Origin: Candidatus Saccharimonadota bacterium
Lineage (GTDB): Bacteria > Patescibacteriota > Saccharimonadia > Saccharimonadales > Saccharimonadaceae
Reading direction: 5' to 3'
Length of the DNA: 64,000 nucleotides
Assembly (NCBI GenBank): GCA_905373795.1
Contig: CAJPUO010000001.1
Span: 245,244 to 309,243 of the forward strand
The notes below the pieces were generated by a model, which did no database searches, had not been told where the DNA came from, and saw nothing but the letters and a program-made list of their open reading frames with translations. Both the position numbers and the translations under genes were made by a program. Position 1 is the stretch's first letter. The number at the start of each line of letters is the position of its first letter. Positions 26,782 through 35,800 of the stretch are shown piece by piece.

Positions 26782-28018
26782 TATCGCTAAGATTCATAGG
26801 GCTATGGGGCGCATGGGAAGCTAGCGATCGATTCTTGTAGCTTGGATTGCTGCTAATATCCTTGCCAAACCATTCAGGCGGCTGGAAGGTATCTGCCCGC
26901 AGGGTTGCTTCTGTTTCGCGTCCCTCAAACTCAACCTCGGCGGTACACAAACCGTTCAGATGGCTAGGTCCGTGGTATATATCAAGCTCAATAGTATGTT
27001 TGTCTCCCTCTGGGTCGACATAAGGTATGTAATAGCGAGTTTTCTCGATACGTCTTCCCAAGGTTAGCGGCCATAACGACTCAAAGACTTCTTTGTTAAT
27101 TTGTATATTTTTTTCTTTTCGCGCAACAGTGCCGTTTGATTTGACTGTTAATTCAAATCTTTGATCATTTCCAAAATCGCGGATTCGTGTTTCTGATCCG
27201 TCGTCGCTGACTGCCAGATAACCTTGGCGGATTGTGGTATGTTCAAAATCTTCTGGATCAAACGGTAAAGATTCAGGATCGATTAAGAACTTACGTTCAA
27301 CTTCGACTAGCTGGTTTGGGCGTTCCGGTAATTTAACTTCAGGCTTTTTCGCTTTTTCTTCTTTGTATTTCTCCTCAAATTCTCGCGCCAGATGCTCATA
27401 CAGCTGAACAAGCTCTGGAAATTCATCGCCAAAACGCCTATCAAAATTAGCGATCAGGTCGGTGTGAGCTTTTTGAAGATCCTCTAGATTTGATACGCCA
27501 TAATCTTCTTCAACAACGCGTACTCCTTGACCGACAATATCCATAGCAACTGGCAGAATCTTATCAACTGCTCGGACAAAACGAGCTTCTGGCGTATTCT
27601 GGCGTTCATATTCTTCCAAGTTTTGTTGAAGTTCTGGCGTTAGCCGTTTCATGAGTTTTTCTTTGGCTTGTTGTTCGCGCTGGTGTTTTTCTTTCAGTTG
27701 CGCTTCTGTTAGATCGAATGTCGCCACGTCGCCAGTAGCTATTTCTAGCAGTTCGTGGGCGTTGGCGAAGCTCTGGATCTTGTCATTGTCTAAATGTGGA
27801 TATAACCGAATGCGCAGTTCTGGAGCTAGGATAGCCAGCGAATAGCTATGCTGAGCATCATCCTCGCGTTCACCGTTTGATAGTCGCGGTACTCGCTTAA
27901 CTTCGGCTAAATCGCTTTCAATTCTGATTGCCTGCAGGGTAATTTTCCCCAGTTTTTTTACAGTACCATCACTAAGTAGATTCGCCCCCCCCTCGTAGTT
28001 TGTCTCTTTTTTGTTCAT
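26771..28018 (-). CDS. HD-domain / CYTH-domain fusion protein
   Basis: 415 residues from the ATG at 28018, which has a GGGAG site. N-terminal half: HD-type phosphohydrolase with DDAQHSYSLAIL and ANAHELLEIATGDVATFD, similar to YfbR/HD_3 nucleotidases. A charged coiled-coil region (about 165-215) follows. C-terminal half (about 228-400): CYTH (triphosphate tunnel) domain beginning VEVERKFLID with alternating acidic and basic residues. The fusion suggests a hydrolase acting on two classes of phosphate substrate. A run of eight G near codon 10 could slip. Ends overlapping trmB. Confidence 0.8.
   Translation of the reverse strand: MNKKETNYEGGANLLSDGTVKKLGKITLQAIRIESDLAEVKRVPRLSNGEREDDAQHSYSLAILAPELRIRLYPHLDNDKIQSFANAHELLEIATGDVATFDLTEAQLKEKHQREQQAKEKLMKRLTPELQQNLEEYERQNTPEARFVRAVDKILPVAMDIVGQGVRVVEEDYGVSNLEDLQKAHTDLIANFDRRFGDEFPELVQLYEHLAREFEEKYKEEKAKKPEVKLPERPNQLVEVERKFLIDPESLPFDPEDFEHTTIRQGYLAVSDDGSETRIRDFGNDQRFELTVKSNGTVARKEKNIQINKEVFESLWPLTLGRRIEKTRYYIPYVDPEGDKHTIELDIYHGPSHLNGLCTAEVEFEGRETEATLRADTFQPPEWFGKDISSNPSYKNRSLASHAPHSPMNLSDISM
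27985..27992 (-). repeat. G8 homopolymer near the start of the HD-CYTH gene
   Basis: Eight consecutive C on the plus strand (G on the coding strand) encode Gly-Gly about ten codons after the start. Length change by one would shift the frame and abolish the protein, so it is a possible slippage or phase-variation site, or a sequencing-sensitive position. Confidence 0.6.
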
Positions 28019-28082
28019 ATAACTCCCAATTACATTTAACAATACTGTATTATAACACAACGAATAGGCTGCTATATGATAG

Positions 28083-28826
28083 CTAACCCTCGCTAGCACC
28101 CTGCCAAGCAATGTCAAATAGGCGTGTTTGCACCGAGGCTAGGCTGGCGCTGTCGATGATTACTCCGTGCATAGAGTTATATTTGTCCAGAGTAATAATA
28201 GCCATTTTACTGGCATACAATATTGTGTAGCAGCCGTCGTCTAGTTTTGGCCCGGCTAAGTAGCGGCTATCCGCTAAGCCTGTTGTCGCCCGCAGGGGCT
28301 TGGCGTGGCGCAAGACACGTACTCGCAGGTTTCGTTTGGCGCGTTCGCGGCTAAAATTCGGAAAGTTGTTGTACAGATAGCGGCTGACGCGCGGCGAAGA
28401 AATTACGCGGTACAAGTTAATCTTTTGCAGGCGGCATGTGCTTAATATATCGCGCAAAATATTTGCCAAGCCTTCGTCGCCCTCGTAAAATGCCGCCATA
28501 TGCCGGGTTTCGGCGATTTTGTTTGCGGTTCGCAGGCGGACAATGTACTGATCAAGCTGCTGGCCAGCTGTCTGTAAAGCTTGCTGCTTCTCGCGTAAAA
28601 TTTCTGTCAAGACGGCTGGATCCTCGGCGCGGTAGCGCAGCTGCTTGCCCTTAGTAACGCTGTTGACGAGTCCGGCTGCGCGAAGGTTTTTGATGGATTC
28701 ATAGACGCTGCCGCGGTTAATATTCGTTGTTTCTGCGATGGCTCGCAGCGAACTATTAGGAATTGCCAGCAACGCCTCATATACGCGTTTGTCACGAATA
28801 GACAAGCCGATAATCGAAAAATCCAT
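28083..28826 (-). CDS. TrmB-like helix-turn-helix transcriptional regulator
   Basis: 247 residues. An N-terminal winged HTH (about 1-75, with LRAIAETTNINRGSVYESIK and AAGLVNS) fits the TrmB/sugar-sensing and MarR-like families. A coiled-coil linker (about 80-105) and a C-terminal phospholipase-D-like sensor region follow. TATATT lies 6 nt before the ATG (leaderless). Targets unknown; the neighbouring HD-CYTH gene is one possibility. Confidence 0.68.
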   Translation of the reverse strand: MDFSIIGLSIRDKRVYEALLAIPNSSLRAIAETTNINRGSVYESIKNLRAAGLVNSVTKGKQLRYRAEDPAVLTEILREKQQALQTAGQQLDQYIVRLRTANKIAETRHMAAFYEGDEGLANILRDILSTCRLQKINLYRVISSPRVSRYLYNNFPNFSRERAKRNLRVRVLRHAKPLRATTGLADSRYLAGPKLDDGCYTILYASKMAIITLDKYNSMHGVIIDSASLASVQTRLFDIAWQGASEG

Positions 28827-28935
28827 ATCTGTAATATAGCATAAATTATAAAATTGTCATAAAAAATCAACCATTTTGCCTGGAATTGGCAGCGGCGGTA
28901 CGATATGATTTTCTGGTAGCGAAAGGAGGAATGCT

Positions 28936-29250
28936 ATGGCTATTGAAAAAGCACCGGAAGGTTATGGAATTACAGGAGAAGGATCTACTAAATGGTATCC
29001 GGGTGCGCCGGTGGGTGAAGGTGGACGCACTGTTTCAGTGAGTATGTCAAGGGGTTTGTTTGATAGATTGACAACAGCAGCGAAAGTGGAGGGAAAAACT
29101 CTGGGTTGTGTTGTAAGAGAAGCTTCTAAAAAACATGCTAAAGCGATAGTTGAAGATCCAGGATTTCAACAAAAAGTAAAAGACCTGGCTACACGTTTAG
29201 ACAAATTAGACAAATATAATCCAGACCCAAACCCTCGCGAAAGCGAATAA
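28936..29250 (+). CDS. Small protein with ribbon-helix-helix-like region
   Basis: 104 residues with an excellent GAAAGGAGG ribosome-binding site. The central part, TVSVSMSRGLFDRLTTAAKV, then KTLGCVVREASKKHA, has the strand-helix-helix pattern of RHH DNA-binding proteins. No toxin partner is adjacent. Codons look more A/T-ending than those of neighbouring genes, so it may have been acquired. Confidence 0.55.
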   Translation: MAIEKAPEGYGITGEGSTKWYPGAPVGEGGRTVSVSMSRGLFDRLTTAAKVEGKTLGCVVREASKKHAKAIVEDPGFQQKVKDLATRLDKLDKYNPDPNPRESE

Positions 29251-29316
29251 TCAGGTTTACGCTAGATAGCCCACGGCTGGTAATTACTGTTATAATACGT
29301 ATAAATAGGAGGGAAT

Positions 29317-29658
29317 ATGAATTTTCAAGATTATTCGCAAAAAGCTATTTCAACGCTAACTAGTGATCACGCCTACGGCGATATCAGCGCTGATTTGATG
29401 GCGCAAATACTAGGTTTGGCTGGCGAGTCGGGCGAGGTGATGGAGAAGTTCAAAAAGCTAATCCGCGATAAGCAGGGTAAATTAAATGACGATGATCGCG
29501 CAGAAATTATCAAAGAATTGGGTGATGTGCTGTGGTACGTTAACTCGGCGGCGCATTTGCTCGGTTCTAGCTTGGAAGAGGTGGCGCGGCTTAATAACGA
29601 AAAGCTAGCCAGCCGCCAGCAGCGCGGCCAGCTGCATGGCAGCGGCGATAATCGGTAA
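29317..29658 (+). CDS. MazG-like nucleotide pyrophosphohydrolase
   Basis: 113 residues with the MazG-type metal-binding motifs GLAGESGEVMEKFKK (ExxE) and EIIKELGDVLWYVN (ExxD). Proteins of this kind hydrolyse non-canonical or stress-related NTPs. TATAAT near 29290 and AGGAGGG upstream of the ATG support the start. Followed by a GC-rich inverted repeat (29663-29714) that may terminate transcription. Confidence 0.88.
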   Translation: MNFQDYSQKAISTLTSDHAYGDISADLMAQILGLAGESGEVMEKFKKLIRDKQGKLNDDDRAEIIKELGDVLWYVNSAAHLLGSSLEEVARLNNEKLASRQQRGQLHGSGDNR

Positions 29659-29731
29659 AATTTGGCGCCGCTTGCTTGAAAAACCCTTAGTTAAATTATG
29701 CTAAATTGCGGCGCTCAAGCCAGCAAAACCT

Positions 29732-31003
29732 CTAAATCTTCAGATGCTGCCGCAGCCACTCGTCAATGGTACCAGCGCCCATGCAGAGGACTAGTTTGCC
29801 TAACTCGCGGTCAAGCATGATAGACTTCCACAAATCATCGTTGAGGCTGGCAATATGTACTTCGGGGCGGGTGAGGTTCTTGGTTAAGTCTGCAGGCGTC
29901 AGTATCGGTAAATCCGGATTCTCGCGCGTCAAATATGTCGGCAGCCAATAAATTTTCTCGGCTTGATTAAAAACCTCGGCGGTGTAATTTTCTCTGATTT
30001 CATGCTGGCGGATATTTTGGTGCGGCTGGTAAACGAGTACAACATGATCAGATAGTTCGCGCGCCATTTGCAGCGTAGCTTTAATCTCGGTTGGGTGATG
30101 GCCGTAATCGGAGTAAAGACTATCGGCTAATTTTTCAAAGCGCCGCCCAGAGCCAGGAAACGACTCAATGGCTGCTTTTGCCTCAGCTAAGCCAACGCCG
30201 CTATTTTTTAGCTCGGTTAAAACTAAATAGGCGTTTTCGCGGTTATGGCGTCCTGGCAAGATAAGGCTATTGATGTCGTCAAGCGCTGCGTTTTTATCTA
30301 TCGTGTCAAGCGTTACGCCGCTATCTCTAGCGATGTCTAAGCCGTTCAAATCCTGCTGGTACATAATACAACGCTGGGACTGGCAAATAAATTGCCGGAA
30401 AGCCGCCAGATAGTCTGCTCTCTCTGGATAAGTATCGGGGTGGTCATAATCAATTGATGTGATGATCGATAGCCACGGCTGAAAATGCAGAAAATTTTTA
30501 TCAAATTCGTCGCATTCGTAAATGAAGAATTGGCTGGCTGGGTCAAATCGGCCGCTCGGCCCGAAACTAAGAGTTGAGCCGACGGAATAACTGGCTGGAA
30601 TGTTTAGTTGCTGGAAAGCCCAAACCAGCATGCTAGTGGTTGTGGTTTTTCCGTGGGTGCCAGCAACCGCGATGAGCTTTAATTTTTTATCGGCAATGAC
30701 ATGTGCTAGCAGTTCGTCGCGCTTGCCTGTTTTTATGCCTAGCTGCTTGGCTAATACCAGCTCGGGATGATTGCCAGGCAGCGCTGCCGTGTAAACAAAC
30801 CAGTCAAACGGTGATTTTTCATGCTCTGATCGTAAAAAATCTCCTGATTGATCAAATGATATCTGAACGCCGCGTTTTTGCAGCGACTTGGTCATGGGGC
30901 TGGCCTGGCGGTCGGAGCCGTATACATCGTATCCGGCATCCAACGCAATCTCCGCCAGCGGCCCGATGCCAACGCCGCCAATCCCTGAAAAATAAATCCT
31001 CAT
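29732..31003 (-). CDS. murC: UDP-N-acetylmuramate-L-alanine ligase
   Basis: 423 residues from the ATG at 31003 (GenBank-style longer starts would include the promoter). Mur-ligase motifs: N-terminal FSGIGGVGIGPLAEIA, ATP-binding AGTHGKTTTTSML, ITSIDYDHPDTY, and YGHHPTEIKATL before the C-terminal domain. It adds L-alanine to UDP-MurNAc in peptidoglycan synthesis. The related ligase Mpl is an alternative. TACAAT lies 7 nt before the start (leaderless). Confidence 0.87.
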   Translation of the reverse strand: MRIYFSGIGGVGIGPLAEIALDAGYDVYGSDRQASPMTKSLQKRGVQISFDQSGDFLRSEHEKSPFDWFVYTAALPGNHPELVLAKQLGIKTGKRDELLAHVIADKKLKLIAVAGTHGKTTTTSMLVWAFQQLNIPASYSVGSTLSFGPSGRFDPASQFFIYECDEFDKNFLHFQPWLSIITSIDYDHPDTYPERADYLAAFRQFICQSQRCIMYQQDLNGLDIARDSGVTLDTIDKNAALDDINSLILPGRHNRENAYLVLTELKNSGVGLAEAKAAIESFPGSGRRFEKLADSLYSDYGHHPTEIKATLQMARELSDHVVLVYQPHQNIRQHEIRENYTAEVFNQAEKIYWLPTYLTRENPDLPILTPADLTKNLTRPEVHIASLNDDLWKSIMLDRELGKLVLCMGAGTIDEWLRQHLKI

Positions 31004-31083
31004 ATAGATAATTGTAGCGCAAAACCGCCAGTTCCGCATCTGCCGGTAGTTTGATATACTTAATATAAATAAGGCGGTGGGTT

Positions 31084-31749
31084 ATGGTGATAGATAAGCG
31101 CAAGACCAAATTTAGGATTAAGAAGCTTAGCCAAATAAAGACTTGGCAACTGGCTGTTCTGTTGATTATGGCTGGTTTCGTGGCGGCGACTTTTTTACGG
31201 CTGAATAATGTAGGTATGATTGAGCGGCGCGAAGCAGTGGAGGACGCCGACAAATCAGGGGATGTGATCGCGCTTAGCCAGCGGCTATACGATTTGCAGC
31301 GCTATGTCTCGGCGCATATGAATGCCGATCCGGGAAGAATTGCCCTGGATCATACGTATAAACGGGTTTACGATAGAGAGCTGAAGAACTTTGAGGAAGC
31401 TATAAAAAATAAGTCCAACAACGACACTATCTCCAAAGTTCGGGCAGTATGCGACGCCAGGGCGCAGCAGGGTGGCTACGGCAGGTTTACGACGCAGGCC
31501 GACCCGCGCTATGTTAGCTGTATCAATGAAGAATGGTCAAAATATCCGGCTGCCAGGACGTCTAATATACAGTTTGAAGCGCCGTCCACCGAGCCGTATT
31601 ACCACACGTTTGTTTCGCCAGCGTGGTCAGCTGATTTTGCTGGCTGGTCGCTGGTGGTAGCGGGAATGATACTCCTGGTGATTATCGTCCGCCTGGTGGT
31701 GCTTGGCATATTGAAATTACTACTGAAGAGGAGAAATAACCCTTTTTGA
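31084..31749 (+). CDS. Membrane protein of unknown function
   Basis: 221 residues with two transmembrane helices (about 21-40 and 187-212) enclosing an extracytoplasmic, helix-rich domain with cysteines (VRAVCDARAQ, YVSCINEEW) and a basic C-terminal tail (KLLLKRRNNPF). No family recognised. Divergent from murC. Confidence 0.65.
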   Translation: MVIDKRKTKFRIKKLSQIKTWQLAVLLIMAGFVAATFLRLNNVGMIERREAVEDADKSGDVIALSQRLYDLQRYVSAHMNADPGRIALDHTYKRVYDRELKNFEEAIKNKSNNDTISKVRAVCDARAQQGGYGRFTTQADPRYVSCINEEWSKYPAARTSNIQFEAPSTEPYYHTFVSPAWSADFAGWSLVVAGMILLVIIVRLVVLGILKLLLKRRNNPF

Positions 31750-31816
31750 CTTGACAGGGGTGGCTCGGAGATAGTAACCTAGAGTGGTATAGCATTAACT
31801 AGGAGGTATAAGACTA

Positions 31817-32023
31817 ATGGCTTACAAGCATACGAATTCAAAGGGCATTACATACTATTTACATAAATCAGAAGTTACGCTGCGCGGCGGCAAGAAGCAG
31901 ACGATCTATTTCTTCACTAAAACAGAGAAGAACGCCAAGGGCGAGCCATGCGATTTGCCAGAAGATCGCATTGTTGCCGAGAATCCTCGCAACGGTTTTT
32001 TGACTATCAAAAAGAAGAAATAA
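31817..32023 (+). CDS. Small conserved-looking protein (68 aa), function unknown
   Basis: 68 residues, rich in Lys and beta-type sequence (MAYKHTNSKGITYYLHKSEV). An AGGAGG site sits 11 nt before the ATG and a clear stem-loop terminator follows, so it is a complete single-gene unit and likely well expressed. No family recognised with confidence. Confidence 0.7.
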   Translation: MAYKHTNSKGITYYLHKSEVTLRGGKKQTIYFFTKTEKNAKGEPCDLPEDRIVAENPRNGFLTIKKKK

Positions 32024-32085
32024 GCACTTGCATTATGCGCCGGTTTGTTAGTACAATGGTAGTATAAAATAAACAGGTGCCTAGG

Positions 32086-32108
32086 AACTCCCGTCTACCG
32101 CGGGAGTT
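32086..32108 (+). terminator. Stem-loop terminator
   Basis: AACTCCCG / CGGGAGTT with a 7-nt loop followed by TTCTT. A promoter-like TTGCAT-18-TACAAT sits about 40 nt upstream, so a very short RNA here is possible. Confidence 0.65.
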
Positions 32109-32132
32109 TCTTAATGTTTGATGATAGGCTAC

Positions 32133-32247
<115 letters not shown>

Positions 32248-32298
32248 GCACATAAACCATAGTAACAGATTGGCAGATAATTCGCAAGGCTAGGGAGG

Positions 32299-32733
32299 TT
32301 ATTTTTTATTACGGCTATTGCCGCCGAACAGAAAATTCATCCACTGCTGGAAGTTGCTGCGAGCTGGCGTCGATCTTACGCTAGTCGTTGCCGCCTTCTG
32401 TCCGTAGGAATCGTCGGTTGACGGTACGATCAGCTGTTTTTCTCCTGGCTGTCCTTTTCCAGTGCGCTGGCGTGCTGCTAATTCTTGGTATTCGTCGCTC
32501 TCATAATATTTTGACTCATATTGTAGTAAGGCGACTTTTATTTTTTCTATTTCAATTTGCTGCCGCTTATTATCAATAGATCTTTGCAGCTCGTAATTTT
32601 GCTGCATTGCTTCAACTGACCCCCAAGCCCAGCTAAAAGCAACCAAAATAGCCGCGGCAGTAACCAGATTATTCATGGTCAAATAATCGTGCCGCAGTGC
32701 GTAAAGCTGGCGTTTTATGAAAATGATGTTCAT
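32299..32733 (-). CDS. FtsB/DivIC-like septum formation protein
   Basis: 144 residues: short basic N-terminus, one transmembrane helix (about 22-42), then a coiled coil (about 45-72) and the typical YYESDEYQELAARQRTGKG / GEKQLIVP segment of DivIC/FtsB proteins. These stabilise the FtsL/FtsQ division complex in the membrane. The start at 32733 is chosen because the longer frame would include the TATAAT promoter region. The C-terminal Ser/Arg/Asn-rich tail is unassigned. Confidence 0.75.
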   Translation of the reverse strand: MNIIFIKRQLYALRHDYLTMNNLVTAAAILVAFSWAWGSVEAMQQNYELQRSIDNKRQQIEIEKIKVALLQYESKYYESDEYQELAARQRTGKGQPGEKQLIVPSTDDSYGQKAATTSVRSTPARSNFQQWMNFLFGGNSRNKK

Positions 32734-32891
32734 TTTGTACAGTCTACTGATTATATTATAGCAGAGTAGGTAAAGTTTTAAGTCCTGCTTATAGTTAACT
32801 ATATTATCTACTACACATAACATTTGCGTTTATATTTTTATTTGCTAGAATAATAAGCAAGGTGTAATAAGACACAAACAGTGAGGGGAAA

Positions 32892-35800
32892 ATGAAGATT
32901 CATCAGCGATACAAAAGATTTATACCAAAAGTTGTCGGCATTACTGCTGCCGTCATTGTGGCGTTTGGCGCTATACTGCTGCAAATACCGTCGACCAGGG
33001 CGGCCTCTTTGCATAAAAAATACCAGTTTATTGACACAAACTACAGTGTTCCCTCCTCTAATGTGGCGTGGGTAGCTCCGAACGGCAATGACGCTACTGG
33101 CAATGGCAGCGAAAACTCGCCGTATAAGACCTTTGCTAAAGCCTTGGCGGTTCTTCCAAGCGGCGGTACTGTAGTTGCGAAAAGCGGTATTTATCGCGAG
33201 CCGCACTTCTTTGTGTCTAAGAATAATATTACGCTGCAGGCCGCGCCGCATGCTGAAGTTTGGCTGAAAGGAAGCGATATCGTTACGAATTGGACGAGCG
33301 ACAATGGCGTCTGGAAGACTACAGGTAATTATCATAATTTTTGCCATGTTTGCACGACGAATTCCGATCCTGGCAAAGAAGGCGTAGCTGCGTATCCGGA
33401 GCAAGTGTTCATCAATGACGAGCCAATGCAGCAGGTCGCTACTAAAGCCGAGGTAACCCCGGGCAGTAATACGTTTTATGTCGAGGATAAAACGCCAACT
33501 ACGCTAAAAGTGCCGGGTGACAACTCCAAGGGTTATAACATCGGTGCTCAGGATAATATAACGTACTATATTGGTAAAAATCCAGCTGCCAGCCAAGTTG
33601 AGATTTCGGAGCGGACGAGGGCGTTCACGGCTACTGGCCAAAACTTTACAGCCAGGGGTATCAACGTCGCCCAATACGCATCAATCCAGGCATGGGGATT
33701 TGCAGATCCTGTGTATGGCAAGGATATTTCCGGGCCGACGGCGGTGAGTTTGAATGGCAACAACTCGCTTGCGCAGAATATGATTATCACTCAAAATTCA
33801 AACCAGGGATTGTTCTTTAATCAAGCGAAAGCTTCGGCTAACGGCGTTAAAGTTATTGACAATGGCGGCTCTGGGGCTGGCGCTAATAAAGCCCACGATT
33901 CGGTATTCGAGAATAGCGAACTGCACGGCAATAATGCGGCTGGTTTCATAACGTCAGGTTGCGGTGCTTACTGTACGATGGCTGATATTAAGGTGGCGCA
34001 TACTAAGAATTTTATATTTCGCAATAATATTTTAGACAATTCAAACAGCGGCAAGGTGCAATCCGCGCCTACCAATGTTGATAATGTCGGTACAATTAAT
34101 TTTTGGTGCGATGAAGGTTGTATTGATACGAAAATTGTTAACAATTTCTTTACAAACTCGTCGCTGGCGATTATGTATGAAGTTTCAGGCAGCGCCGTCA
34201 TTGCTTCGAATATAATCGAAAGTTCCGGCACGGGAATCCGCGTGTCTGGCAGCGAGAAAGTTAAGTTGTATAATAATACAATTTCGCGCACCTACCGGCC
34301 GGTCTATCTTTTTGAAGATCAGCGTATGAATGGCTGTAACGCTTGGAATGCTGCCGGAGTGTGTACCGCGAAAGAAAATTGGTCGGCATCGCAAGGCCTG
34401 AGCTGGAATACCTCTGGCGTTGAGATGTATAACAATATTATTTCATCGCGGCCGCTGGCGGACTCAAATGACCTAGAGGGCGGAGCGTACCAGCGCGCTT
34501 ATTCGTTACGGGTCGAGGGTGCAAAAAACGAACCGAATGGACCGTATGTTGATGCAAATAGCATGCTAAAAGGCTTTGACTATAATGCATATTACCGGAA
34601 TGACACCAGGGATGTGAACTTGTCGGTTTGGGATTTTGAAAGCGTGCCTGGCAAAACGGATACTGTACTTAAAAGCGTGGCAGAAATATCGTCAAGCAGT
34701 AAGCTGTCAGGTACTATTGATGGTAGAGATAGCCATTCGTACGATACGTTTGGCACTCGCGCCGCAAATCCGTATTTCATAAAAGAGGCTGCTGCTAATA
34801 CGGATTATAATAAAAGCAATTACAACTTAAAACCTGGCAGCAGTGCCATTGGGTCCGGAAAGGCTTTGCCAAACGATGTTGCGCTGGCGATTGATCCGTC
34901 CGGTGTTAAGGTAAAACCTGGAACGGCAGTAAACCGCGGAGCGCTGCTTAATGTAAAGATGAACGCGGCTGGCGGAACTACTCCAGCAGTCGAGGTTGTC
35001 CATATCCCAGACGCTAATCTAAAGGCTAAATTGAATGCGCTATTAGCGAAAAATAGCGGTATCGCACGCGCTGATAATCAGGACATAACTAAGGACGAGA
35101 TGAAAAGCCTAACAGTCATCTCTCTTAAGGCTGATTCAAACACTCCGGCTAATAAGAAGATTTCCGACATCACTGGGCTGGAAGAGGCTGTGAATGCGTC
35201 GCGGCTGTCGCTGGATAATAATGCTGTTTCTAATTTGTCGCCGATTGCTAACCTTGCGAAGCTGCAGGAACTGACCTTTTCTGATAACAAGGTAACGTCT
35301 TTAGCAAGCATAGCTTCTTTATCTAAACTTACGGTACTGCATGCCGCTGCAAATCCCATAAAGTCGTTCTCGCCTGTTTCCGGGCTGTCAAAGCTAAGCG
35401 ACGTGTCGCTGTCTGGAGAATCGCTGGAAACTCCTCTTGATATGGCTAATTTCAGCGCTAGCGCTGCTACGATTAAGTCGTTCAAGTTTTACAGCTATAA
35501 CAATAAAATAACTGCGAAGAATGTCGCCGCGCTGAAGTCGATGCCTGGCTTAAAGACCCTTCGCTTAAGCGGCGTGCCGCTGTCCGCTGGCGACGTAAAC
35601 TCCATCGGCAGTATGGCGCAGTTGGCTTCTTTGGAAATTGACGGCAGTACGGTGGCAGATATATCGCCGCTGGCGGGGTTAACTAATTTGACTAAGCTTA
35701 ACCTGAGTAATCAGAATGTATCCATGTCTATTACTGCCGCGTCAGCGCCGTCGCCGCTGATAGGTAAAAGCGGAGCTGTAGTGCCTATTTCCGATAACAG

